A DNA stretch of 64,000 nt from Micropterus salmoides (Eukaryota; Chordata; Actinopteri; Centrarchiformes; Centrarchidae), in the NCBI RefSeq assembly GCF_014851395.1, contig NW_024040817.1, positions 19,494,519 to 19,558,518 of the forward strand. The letters run 5' to 3'. Of the stretch, positions 20,640 through 31,896 are shown piece after piece. The position numbers and the translations under genes were made by a program. Position 1 is the stretch's first letter. Every line of letters begins with the position of its first letter. The notes under the pieces are model-generated. The model made no database searches. It was given only the letters and a program-made list of their open reading frames with translations, and was not told where the DNA came from.

Positions 20640-21551
20640 ACACAATGACGGAAGCTCCACGGCCTCTGATTGGCTGACCGCCCTGCGCCGGGCAGAGAAG
20701 GCGGGCTCTGATTGGTTGATCTGCGTCCTGGCATCCTTCCTCAGGCTGGCAGCGCTGCAGGCTTTACACAGACAGACTGCCTGTATGCCGAGGGAGCCAT
20801 GTTGATGCCTGGTTTTGTGTCAACCGCTGCATTTCGGATGGTTAAAGGACTGCGTCTGAAAGACCGGGAGACTTAGCGGTGGTTGTAGCACCGCGATGAG
20901 AAGAGGAGCGCGGGTTGAGATGGTTCACGGAGCGCCAGAGAAGACTTAGGTCGCTGAACAGTTGTTTCAAAGCAAGTTGATGCTAGTTAGCCTAATAGCT
21001 AGGTAGCAACAGCTGTGCGGACGCTGCGTGGGATGCGGCGTGTTGACTAAAACAAACCCCTCGTCTCTCCTTGTTGCATTTTGCTGGGCTAACGTTAGTT
21101 AGACTGCTTGAAGACCCTGTGCCCCGGCGGAGTAACAACGGGGCTGCTGCGTTCATGCTCGCTTGCTTTAGTCGCATCTGTAAAGCTAACTAGCTATAAG
21201 CTACCGTTAGCATGCTGACACTCCGCTCGCATCTACAGTCACGACTAACATTTGCTAGCTGAGTGGACTCCTAACTTATCGTTGCTTTCAGACAGCCTGC
21301 CAGTTGTGGAGCACCGCGTTGTGTGAGGAAAATCCCGAGTGGAGATAATGGCGGCACAAACAGTCTCTGTGGAAAGCTACCAATTCGCCTGCCTAGCTTG
21401 CCAGGGAGCGGCTAACGGGCTAGCAGCGTAACTTTCCTCTCGCGGTGTCACACAGAAGCTGCAGAGCCCGCTTCCTCACTAGCCGACGTCTCGTACCTGA
21501 AGCAAGCTGGCGGCCCTCCGAGTAGAAGCCGAGGACAAGGAGCTGGGGCCC
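20640..21551 (+). promoter_or_regulatory. ubp1: ubp1 promoter and 5' UTR region
   Basis: A CpG-rich, TATA-less stretch lies before the main start codon. Two inverted CCAAT boxes (ATTGG) sit at 20669 and 20711, 42 bp apart, each within TCTGATTGGYTGAYC, with GC-rich sequence between them. This layout is typical of NF-Y-driven housekeeping promoters. The transcription start cannot be placed; it is probably 20.75-20.9 kb if the leader is unspliced. Confidence 0.55.
21348..21431 (+). CDS. Upstream ORF in the ubp1 leader
   Basis: A 27-codon ORF (starts MAAQTVSVES, ends ANGLAA) has a strong start context (A at -3, G at +4). It stops 120 nt before the main ubp1 ATG, whose own -3 base is C. If the leader is contiguous, this uORF would be expected to lower translation of the main frame. 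Confidence 0.4.
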   Translation: MAAQTVSVESYQFACLACQGAANGLAA

Positions 21552-24500
21552 ATGGCCTGGGTCCTGAAGATGGACGACGCCACCATAGAGTCGGGGCTGG
21601 TGCACGACTTCGATGCCAGCTTGTCCGGCATCGGGCAGGAGCTGGGGGCTGGAGCCTACAGCATGAGGTTAGAGAAGGAATCAACATGCCAAGCCTAGCT
21701 TCCTAACACAGTAGTGGGTTGTTGGAGAGGACAACACACACTGTGTGAAGAGTTACATTACAGCCCCCCACACCTCCGCCCGTGTGTGTTATTGTCTTTG
21801 TAGTGGGTGTGATGGCCTCTTTGTTTTGGGATTTGGAGTAGGGCAGTCATTGCAGGGTGCCACCATCAGGGACACAGATTAATTTCTCTAAACCCACAAA
21901 AAGCAAAGAACATGTGTTATACTGTGAGGGACAAAGACAACTCAGTTTATCCTCTTGCTCAGATTATGGCCATGTTGCCCGGAGATCTACATTTTGTGTA
22001 CATTTCTAGATAACATAGTGGAAGTCTGCAGGAGAGGCCCTGTTTTGGCCCCTCAGACTGGCAGAGTTATCCGAACAGGTGCGTTTGGACAAGTGTGTGA
22101 GGAAACAAAAGCATAATGCTGCATAATGTAACGTGGATCTTTCCCTAAAAATATTGTCTTAAGTTAGTTGATTTATATTTGGAAATGTGCCACACAACAA
22201 CAATATTAATAAAACAAACCTAAGAATCTGAACAAGTATTCATTACCATTCTTGAGACTTTTTGACTACAGACTGTAATGTGTCACATCAAAAAGTGAAT
22301 GCTTGGTCAGGTTCTTGAACTTCAAATGAAACAATCTCACCAAATGATGTGGCTGTTTTAAGCTTTTGATCAGAAGACACAATCTTCAGCAACTGTCTGT
22401 CCAGTTGTTATTTAGATGATCAAATTTCCATTTTTAAAACGTGTTTTTTCCCCCCCCAAACTTATCACAGGTGTTTTATTGAAATCCAGAAAGTTGTCGA
22501 AACTGCACTACACAGCCCTGCAACAAATTCTCATCTTCCATGTTAAGTTTTAATTTAATGATTTGTGGATGTGCTGCTAGTTCCTGGTCAATCAGGTGAT
22601 TACAACATTTGCTCCTAAATGTGGCTTCTTATAAATCAGGGAAACTAATCTGGTCAGTCTGTACTACTTGTTGATAAAGTGTCTGTGGAGGCGATCAACA
22701 AGCTTCCTGTATCTGTCTGTCTTAAATGGTTTAAGAAGCACTGTGTTGGCATCAAAGTGGTATTGATACAAAGCACCTGTTCAATTAGTAACTCTTATGG
22801 TATGCGTGTGCTGTATTATGTAACAGGTTATGGGGTTGATGATATTTGTGTGGCGAAGGCAAGCAGCTCCCTGGACATGCATGTGTCTTATCAGCAGCCT
22901 CGGCTGCCATCTGCTTTTAGCAGGCGTTTATCTGAGTGTGACGGAGGATATGTGCCGTCTCTTATGAGACTAAGCAAGTTTACCAGTGCTCAAGTGATGG
23001 GTTGCAACTAAGTGAATTAGTGAAAACAAAGTTTGTGTGTGGCTCCAGGAGTAGTGCTGTTGGTGGTCTATAGGGCATGTTTGGAGTCAGCAGCTGGTAG
23101 GAACAGAATGTCTCAGTGGAGTCAGCTCCTCAGATTTCAGGAAGCAGATGTAGTTTTCCTGGGCAGCGGGGCTTAACAGGACTGTGGCACCCAGGTTGGC
23201 ATAGTCTGGGCACCAACTCTGCAGAGAAAACATACTAGCAAGCGATCAAGAGAGAAGTGGTTTGATAGTGAAAAAAATCTAGCAGGGTGCTGTTTGGAGG
23301 AAGGTGCTGCAGGAATGTCTTGAAATTGTCACACTGGGGGTTTTATTTTTATTTTTAAAGTTTGGCTCACTGTTAGGGCAGCATCATGACATGCCAAAAA
23401 GTTTTCCAGGTAATGAGATGCCTCATCTGCATTTCTTTGCGTTGGTAGGACTCCTTTTTCTGCACAAGCACTGAGAGCCACACACACTCCTGTTCAATGT
23501 GAACCCGCTGACACTCCCGCAGCATTTGTCAGGGTGAGGCGAGGACGGGTTTGGTTGTCTAGAGTAGCTGCCAAGTGTGAGAGATAGTGTGTGTCAGCAG
23601 CTCAGGCTATCTCCGGGTGTTTTTGTCCATTTATCCTGCTGCGGCCTCATGCATACATAATAAGAGAGCCATTTGATCGATGGAGAGCCTTCGTCCCTTA
23701 TTCTAAAATAAGCCAGTCCATTTAATAATTCCACACTTTGAGGTGGTAAAATCTTGCTAAAAAGCGAAGCATGAAATCTGTTTAAATGGCATAAAGCAAT
23801 TTTGATGTGTTTTTCGAGATAACTGCAAAGTGGGACAACGAGAACATCCAGTCCTAAGGAGTAACGGCAAGGATTGCTTCGCTTTTAGGGAGGTCACAGT
23901 GATTATGTTGCAGTCAGTTTGGATGCCACACAGTAGTGGAGATTCAATAAAAGCTTAAGTTTTAATAAATAAGCCTGTTGAAAATAGGGCTGGGCAATAA
24001 AACAATAATGACAACAATAAAACAATATAATTTCCCTCAATAACAATATAATAAATGTTTGAATGAATTCAATTGAATCACAAACAAATTAGCATATAAT
24101 TTTTCTATTAATATATTTATTTTGTTGAGGGGGAAAAGGACTGAAAAAAGATTTTACTCATACATATTTGTTGAATATTCTTCCTCAGATTTAAGTGATT
24201 CACTGTTTGGCATTCTGACCACAAAGAAAAGTTTAAAACCACAATTAACCAACTGGTTTCTTCGACTTTCACTTAGGAGCAAAAATCAGCCTTTAAACTT
24301 GAAAGAAATAATGATTTGACGTTTATCGAGATAATTACAGATATTGAATTTTTAGCCATATCGTCTAGCCCTCGTTGAAAAACATTGAGAGGCCAAAAGC
24401 TGCCCATGGGAAACTTTTCAGCCACCACAACAACTGTTCTTTTAGGGTGGATTAATGTTTTCTCACGTGCGTTTTCCTGCATCACATCCATGCTGACTTT

Positions 24501-27500
24501 CTGTTTATGCTTCTTTCCTCTTTCTTCTCTCAGCGATGTGCTGGCTCTCCCAATCTTTAAGCAGGAGGACTCCAGCCTTCCTCCTGAAAGCGAGACCAAA
24601 AATCCCCCATTCCAGTATGTGCTGTGCACCGCCACCTCGCCTGCTGTCAAGCTGCATGACGAGACGCTCACGTACCTTAACCAAGGTGAGGCACACAATA
24701 AGTGCATTCGCTAGAAAGTTGTATTAAGTGGTATTAGATGTGGTTCGTACACACACACTCCACGTCCTTGTGTTCTAAGGCCACACACCCATCATTAAAC
24801 ATCAATAAATAATTACCACATTAATTTATTGCACATTAGTATAATTTCTGTAAAATGAAACCATTGCTGACATGTGGCAGCCTCTACGTGGTACTTTAAT
24901 GTCTGGTGTGGACTCGCTTTATGGCACAAATGAAGATTTACTTCATTTAACGGCACGAAAAGGGATTAACGTAAATGAAGGAACTAGCAACATCCTCTGT
25001 TTAACAAGAAGCAGCAACATATGTGAACTTACTGTCATTTATGGAGCCCTGTTATACAGAATTGCCAGTGCAGCCAAATGCAACTTTAGGTCTATTGTTT
25101 TTTTTGATGCAATCAAAAGGGTTGTACATGCAACCACTTTAGTCGCATGTTCCCCCAAATAGATATGTGAGAACCGGAAAAAATATTTACGAGCACATTG
25201 TACTGAAATCCCCCCTGCCCTGCTGCTAACAGCGTCAGATTGGCCAACCCCTGTGTACGGGTCGATCTGCGGCCGCTTGAAAGCTCGTGATACAAAAACA
25301 CGAGTGACTAGTGTTTTAATAGCTTTTTTCAGGGTGTCAAATTTTTCACTTCCATAGTCCCGCACTTGTTTTCAACATCTCAGTTAGACACAAGCGGACA
25401 CATAGCTTCAACTTGTGTCATCCATCTGCAGCCAACCTCATATTTTGAAAATGTAGAGAAACAATCTTAAGCCGTAGTGCTGGCTTTTCTATGTATTCTA
25501 TGTAACAAAAGGCTATTGTGACACCAGTCAAGGTCGTGGGCAAAGAAGGCAACATGAAATGGCTGTTTTGACAAGCACGTCTTTGGTCACAGAAGCTCTG
25601 AATCGGACGTCCAAAAATCACAAAGTGTCTCAAGCTCTACAAGTAAAGCCGGCCTTCCTAATTCTTAAAGACAACTCAAGTCTTTTATAATCATGTGAGC
25701 AAAAGATGTCAGCGGATACATAGTTTTTACGAGAGAAGTGTATCCATATAACAACATCTTGATTAATAAAACATAAAATGAACTTCGTTTTCAGTCTCAC
25801 CTAAATTACTTAACTGGAAAATGCCATTAAATGACAGGGAATAGTTGCGTTCATTCCACCGTCTTGTTTTGGTTTTCAGTAGCTTAAATTTTTGGGTACT
25901 TCTCTCATAAGGATTCTTTCTTTCCTTTTGATCTTATCTCTCTCTCAGGCCAGTCTTACGAGGTGCGTATGTTGGACAACAGGAAGCCAGGGGAGTTACC
26001 AGAGCTCAACAACAAGATGGTGAAGGTAAAAGGATCCTTACAGCTGGAGGACAACTAGAGGGGGAAACCTTTACTTTTCACGTCAAGCACACTTCATACC
26101 TAACATGGTGCGTGTACATGTGTTTATAGAGCATAGTTCGAGTGGTGTTTCATGACCGCCGGCTGCAGTACACAGAACACCAGCAGCTGGAGGGCTGGAA
26201 GTGGAATCGTCCTGGTGACCGTCTCCTTGACATCGGTAATGATGCCTGCAAAAAGTGTTCACTGTAACTGCCCTGCGTGTGTGTGATTTGGAGTTCAAAT
26301 ATCTGTGTGTGTGATACAGATATCCCCATGTCAGTGGGCATTGTGGAGCCGAAGACTCACCCCTCTCAGCTAAATGCTGCAGAGTTTTTGTGGGACATGA
26401 ACAAACGAACTTCTGTGTTTGTGCAGGTAACGCACACACACATCAGCGCTCTCTCATGGCATCTGTTGGGTGTGCCACTGAAATTCCACATCAGACACAT
26501 AATTTGATCACACTTGTCTCCCCGCTGTCTGCAGGTGCATTGCATCAGCACGGAGTTCACTCCCAGGAAGCACGGTGGAGAGAAGGGCGTCCCCTTCAGG
26601 ATCCAGTTCGACACGTTCGCCCAGGGAGAAGGTGGAGAGTACACAGAGCACCTCCACTCTGCCTCCTGCCAAATCAAAGTCTTTAAGGTATATACTCATG
26701 CTCTCATGAGGGGTGGGTTTAAATCACTTTGCGTGTCGGCCGTCACAGCAATTAAATCTGTGTTGCTGTCTCTCTCCCTTTCTGCTTCTTGTTTAGCCAA
26801 AGGGGGCAGATCGTAAGCAAAAGACCGACAGAGAGAAGATGGAGAAACGCACACCTCAAGAGAAGGAAAAGTACCAGCCTTCTTATGATACCACTATCCT
26901 GTCAGAGGTCAGTATGCACCCTCTGTTCTCAGGCCTTACAACTAAGTGGCTTTAGCCCCAACCAGGCTACTGAGTTTAACTTTTCATTTGGGGGGCTTTC
27001 CAAGAGAAAAGTATTTCTGCATTGACGCCCACTACATGGCTGAATTTGTGGTAAAGGGCCATTCTGGTATTTTAGCCCATGTACAACAAATGACTGCATC
27101 ACTGCCAACCATTTTCTCATATGCTTTAGATTTATGAATGTTTTTTTTTCCTTAACACCCAGACAACTATTGTAGGACTTCAACTAATAATTATTTTCAC
27201 AAAGCCCAATGTGACTTCTTTACACAGTTTTAGAGAGAGAGATTAACAATGATACAAAAAAGCTGGAACAAGTAAGAAGATGAAAATCATTGCCAATTCA
27301 TTTTCTGCCAACCAAATATTGGATAAATTCATTTTGTACAATCAAGCCTTAAAAAATAAAAACTTTGGAGCAGCAGTAATTTCATGCAAGGAACTACCAA
27401 ATTCACATGATACCCTTTTTATTCCTTGCTGTTTTCTTCTTGTTTTATGACTGTGTGGCACCTGACAGACAGATGTTAGATGGCAGAGCTTCTGACAGAC

Positions 27501-30500
27501 ACATAATTAAACCACCACAGAAACGATTTAGGACAATCTGCTCTTTGACAGCAGTGCATCAAAATATGATGGTGAGACAAGTTGAACAACTTTGAAGTTA
27601 ATTCGGTAGTGACATGAACTGAAATTAATGGCTGCTTGAGAGACAGAATGCCGTGTGGTATGTTTTGGAAAGTGGTGTTAAGATGCCCAACAAAATTTCC
27701 CTGTAAAATATTTTACCTATTTTATTAAAAAGAGTGCAGTCTAGACCTGCTCTATATGAAAAGTGATAGAAATTGAGATAATTCTCTTATGATTGGCACT
27801 ATATAAATAAAATTGAAGTTTAGCTGAGGCAGTAAGCTTTATGCATCTCATCTGGTGATCAATTTAGTTTGTAGACAACAGCCTAAACAATATGCACTCA
27901 ATAAATATTTTGCATTTGCTGTGTGGAATGGCATTTCTGTTGATGTTAGCAAAGCTGGTCATTTTGTCAGATGAGGTGGCCCTTATCAGCGTTTGTAAAG
28001 AAAATTAATTTGTAGAAAAGTTTTTTTTTATCATCATCAAGTATAAATTAGAAGTTTTTTTGTGTCTTGGAGGTTTTATCACAGCTTGTATTGGAAACGA
28101 GTAAGCTGTAATTTTACATTCTATACACTTATATACCGCACTAAGACTGCCCTCAGGTCATTCAGTCATTGTGTTCCCGAAGTTATTGGATGTGTTTGTG
28201 TGTCGGTCGCTGGCTGGCTAACATCTGCTGTGTGTCTGTATGTAGACGAGGCTTGAACCCATCATAGAGGATGCGGGTGACCACGAGCTGAAAAAGTCCA
28301 GCAAGCGGACACTTCCCGCTGACTGTGGCGACTCCTTGGCCAAGAGAGGCAGTGTAAGCACCCTGCTCTACTCTCCTCCACACCTCCTCCCCATCACTCC
28401 GTCCGCAGTCATGTAGACACCTGGCTGAAGTCTGAAGCTTCACTAGACCCTCAGCTGCTGGGAAGGAGATATTTTAATGCCATGTATTTGACATTGGGTG
28501 GGGTGGAGACGGTGCAAAGATGAATTCCCAATCCCCCACTGACTTTTCCTCAACCCTTTTTATACCTTTTTGTTTTCGAGGTAGTTGTAGTTGACCTCCA
28601 GTGTTAATTACCCCTGTATGTCTGCTTTAATTGTGTATTTATATGTGTGTGTCTCCTCTCAGTGCTCCCCGTGGCCAGAAAACGCCTTCATCAGCACCAA
28701 CCAGGCAGCTTCTCCCTCCTTCTCCTCCACCCCGCTGTCCACCTACACAACCTCCTCAGTACCGGACAGGTAAGTGTGTGTCTGTGTGTGGCCTTTTAAC
28801 TGAGGTGTGTGTTTGTCCCATCTCCTTTTAATCGTCGTCTCTTTCATTCTAGTGACTCGTCCTCACCCAATCACCAGGCAGACCCTTGCATCCATGGCAA
28901 TTCGGAGGTTAGTCTGTTCATTAATAATAAAATTAATAATTTGGCTGCCTTGGTTTCAGAGTTACACCTGTGATTATCTACGACGAATCAAAATGTCTCC
29001 TGTGAATAAGACTCAGGAATGACTATACATTTGAATTAAATATAGCTGAAGCAGGGTTTCCGTGGCTCCTTAAAAAGTCCTAAAAGGTTTTAAATTGAAA
29101 TCAGGGAAATTAAGGTAAATTTACCGTAAATTTGCTATAGGTATTAAATTTGCCGATGGTGCGTTTAAGGCTGGTGGGAAAATTGTCACGCACAGTCGCC
29201 TAATTAGCGTGTATTTGTATGGTTTGCTTTTAGTAATTAACAATGTGAGACCCCACCTACATCACGCCCTCTTCATTTGCACAGGTCAAAAATTATCTAC
29301 AACTACAGGTTAAAATAACTTTCTAAAGTATGTGTTTCACCGTGATTTACCTCTCTTTAGCGACGCGCCTGTGTATTAGCTCGGCATGAATTGTTTGTGA
29401 TTCAAATTAATTAAATCAAGTATTTATTGAACATTTGTATATTGTTATTGAGGAAGATTGTATCACAATAATTAACATTGTTGAGGTCGTTTTGCTGATT
29501 GGATCACAACCTGTCCTTAATGCGTCTCAGGTGCATTTACACATGTAGGCCTACTTATGACTACTCATGTGGTCAAGTGCTACGCGATCACAATCTGATC
29601 ACTCAAAATACATTTTAATGCCAGGTGTAAACATCCTCTGTGTTCCCCTGATTCGGAATATGCAGTGTCATCCTGTGGTGAAAATAAAACGTGGCCAAAT
29701 ATGGAATTGCATCGTTCATTAAGCGATCAAATGTGCGTCTGTTTTCTATCAAAGAAATTGTTTCAAAATTTGAAGTCTTAAATTTATATTTGTTGAGGTC
29801 TTAAAGGGTCTTTAAAAAGCATTAAATTTGACTTTTCAAATGGTGCAAGAACCCTGTGAAGGAGTGAGATAACAGTACTACAGACTGCTGTTGTTACTTG
29901 GTCAGGCAAAATAGGATTGATGTAGTGTGGGAAGTAAACCTCAGGACGGGTTCACACCTAAAGGTCCTGAATCAAACCAATGTGAGTATGATAAAACATT
30001 CTCTTCAGCCCAAATATTCAGGAGGAAGCTCACTTTGTCCTGAGTCCAGGTTTTTCCGCTGCTAGTCGACATTTCAGCAGCAAACTCGCTGCTAGTTCAC
30101 CAGTCACCAAAACAGGTTTAGAAAACATATTAACCAATGAAATGACACATACAGTGGTAAGCTTGCTGTGATTGGTTCGAATGGTGTTCACACCAGATAT
30201 GAGCCGCTCTAGAGTTCACTTGACAGCGATCCGAGACCACCCCTTTGAGGTTGTTTGGTCCGCACCACAGTTCGAGTCTGTCGTTCACAAACCTAAACAA
30301 ACCGCATCCAGGGGTTGACGCTCAAGGGTTCAGTTGAACCGGACTAAACAAGGTTGGTGTGAACCTGCCCTCAGACCCAGGTGTGGAAGTGTGTTGATAC
30401 CCTGTATGTCTCTGTCTTCCCCTGCAGCAGCTGAGCCCCACTGCCTCCATACAGGACGCACAGAAGTGGCTGCTGAAAAATCGCTTTAGCTCCTACACAC

Positions 30501-30703
30501 GGCTCTTCTCTCATTTCTCAGGTACACACAGTCACACACACTAAAACATGTCTGTGATGTTGTAAGCAGTACAAGTGACTGGTCCTCTAACTTGTTGCAT
30601 AGGTTCTGATTTGTTGAAGCTAACCCGGGACGACCTGGTCCAGATTTGTGGCCCAGCAGATGGGATCAGACTCTTCAATGCACTTAAATCCAGGTGTGTT
30701 TCG

Positions 30704-30746
<43 letters not shown>

Positions 30747-31896
30747 AGTCAGCTTTTCAACGTCTGTATGAGCATTATAAAGGTGCCAGTATTTTGGCTT
30801 TGCATAAATTGTTATCTGTGTGTGTAGGTCCGTGCGTCCCAGGTTGACTGTGTACGTTTGTCAGGAGTCCCCTCCGGAGAGCCCCCTGCTGGAGAGACAC
30901 GGCAGCAGTGAAAACGGAGAGCACAGCATTTCCTCTAGTTTACATGGTAAACAAGCTCTGTGTTTAGCAACAACCTAACACTGGCATTAGTCCATGGAGT
31001 AACTGCAGTGTGTGAATATTAACACGAGTTTAAAACCTCTTTCCTGGTCTTTTTCTTTGCAGTGTATCATGCTCTGTACCTAGAGGAGCTCACAGCTGCG
31101 GAACTGATCCGCAAGATGGCATGCGTGTGCTGCCTTCCACTGGGAACTATCAACCAGGTGTACAGACAGGGTCCTACAGGCATACACATCCTGCTCAGTG
31201 ACCAGGTACACACACAGGCCCTTTGCCAAACTGTTCCTCTTCACTAGCACCTGGAGTGTTTCACTCTAAGCTGTGGAGGGCTCTTTATTTAAAGGGGTGG
31301 AAAACTGTGGGATATGCTCAGGACTCTCTGCTATAAGCAGGAAAAACTGTCAGCATGGATACAGATAGACAGCTTGCTCACTCAGCTTTTGAGATGTATT
31401 TTGTGCTGCTGTTATAAATGCCTCAAATTCAGTTTCAGGCTGTGGTCCACATAAATGCTAAAATAGAGATGCAGTGAGTGGAGCAGGAGTAAATGGCATG
31501 ACTGGGATTGGGAATCGTTCTCTCTGTGAAGAGGAATAAATAAACTGTGCGTCACATTTTCGTATGTTATCTGACCAGGCACAGGAACTCTACTGTCTGT
31601 AGTATCACTTATTTGCATGTAATTTACATTCTCTTCTCTGACCAACGGCCAATTCTGTCTGTTTTCTTTTCCAGATGGTTTACAACTTGCCGGATGAGAG
31701 CTGTTTTTTAATCAGCACTGTCAAAGGTGAGCTCAGAGTCAGTAGCTGGTGGTCTCCCACATTGTAATGCGGCCTGTTTACGGGGCTCCGTAGATCTTTA
31801 TTTGACAAGGATTTCATGCTTGTCTTTCTCCTTTTATCACACTTGTCTCTCCCTCCAGATGAACTGGGCGAAGGACTCCATCTAATCCTGAAGTAG
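21552..31896 (+). CDS. ubp1: Upstream-binding protein 1 (LBP-1, CP2/LSF family transcription factor)
   Basis: Nuclear DNA-binding factor of the grainyhead/CP2 superfamily that binds as multimers to CNRG-type half-sites. Sixteen coding exons: 21552-21667, 24534-24685, 25949-26025, 26130-26235, 26320-26426, 26535-26687, 26797-26907, 28246-28353, 28663-28769, 28853-28907, 30428-30521, 30603-30693, 30828-30946, 31063-31205, 31675-31726, 31859-31896. They join to 1,629 nt (542 aa), close to human UBP1 (about 540), with every phase matching. The start MAWVLKMD and the acidic DFDASLSGIGQELGAGAYSM leader are typical of UBP1/TFCP2. Exon 8 (TRLEPIIEDAGDHELKKSSK) encodes a segment found in UBP1 but, as I recall, absent from TFCP2 and TFCP2L1, so ubp1 is preferred. 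The C terminus is LHLILK then TAG 31894-31896. Confidence 0.96.
21668..24533. other. ubp1 intron 1
   Basis: A 2.9-kb intron with no recognised exon. It contains one hAT-type MITE (23985-24373) and otherwise unique sequence. First introns of this kind often carry regulatory elements, but none is identified here. Confidence 0.7.
23985..24373. mobile_element. hAT-type MITE with perfect 8-bp target duplication
   Basis: Ends TAGGGCTGGGCAATA and ATATCGTCTAGCCCTC are imperfect inverted repeats. GTTGAAAA occurs exactly at both flanks (23977-23984 and 24374-24381), the 8-bp duplication expected for hAT elements. The interior is AT-rich and non-coding. Confidence 0.85.
24534..26907 (+). CDS. ubp1: ubp1 exons 2-7: CP2 DNA-binding domain
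   Basis: Residues about 39-274 form the grainyhead/CP2 immunoglobulin-fold DNA-binding domain. Landmarks in order are [80 protein letters not shown] and EKYQPSYDTTIL. Conservation is near complete against recalled vertebrate sequences, and no stop or frameshift is present. Confidence 0.95.
24686..25948. other. ubp1 intron 2
   Basis: About 1.26 kb without a recognised exon, element or strong motif. It contains modest CpG-bearing sequence near 25200-25300 that I cannot assign. Confidence 0.6.
27173..27345 (+). mobile_element. Truncated family A hAT-like MITE in ubp1 intron 7
   Basis: The segment from TAGGACTTCAACTAATAATT through AAAGCTGGAACAAG to CATTTTCTGCCAACCAAATA follows the family A consensus with internal loss. 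A nearby GGCACTATATAAATAAAATT (about 27796) resembles the 3' tail of fish LINE/SINE elements. Confidence 0.45.
29052..29856. mobile_element. hAT-like non-autonomous element in ubp1 intron 10
   Basis: It begins CAGGGTTTCCGTGG and ends GCAAGAACCCTG, with TGAAG immediately on both sides (29047-29051 and 29857-29861). The ends carry AAAAAGTCCTAAAAGG and GTCTTAAATTTATATTTG stretches, a pattern shared by abundant fish elements. Length 805 bp, no ORF. A hAT element should give 8 bp of duplication; only 5 are clear. Confidence 0.65.
29943..30373. mobile_element. MITE with GGTTCACACC ends in ubp1 intron 10
   Basis: GGTTCACACCTAAAG on the left and TTGGTGTGAACCTGCC on the right are inverse of one another. 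The interior has repeated GAACCGGACTAAAC-like and TTTGGTCCG stretches. It sits directly after the hAT-like element in the same intron. Confidence 0.55.
30428..31896 (+). CDS. ubp1: ubp1 exons 11-16: SAM domain and C-terminal oligomerisation region
   Basis: Exons 11-12 encode a SAM domain (about residues 365-426: AQKWLLKNRFSSYTRLFSHF, LLKLTRDDLVQICGPADGIR). Exons 13-16 encode the C-terminal region (VYHALYLEELTAAELIRKMA, VYRQGPTGIHILLSDQ) that in LSF-family proteins mediates dimers and tetramers. The acceptor of exon 11 is a CAGCAG tandem, allowing one extra or one fewer Gln. Confidence 0.93.
30706..30745. repeat. (TG)n microsatellite beside a splice donor
   Basis: About 20 TG units start 13 nt after the end of ubp1 exon 12 (30693), in a short intron whose acceptor also ends in a TG run. 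Confidence 0.95.

Noticed and set aside
21552..31896. Assignment as tfcp2 or tfcp2l1
   Set aside because: The extra LEPIIEDAGDHELKKSSK exon and adjacency to clasp2 fit ubp1; the MLFW exon alone is not enough to call tfcp2l1.
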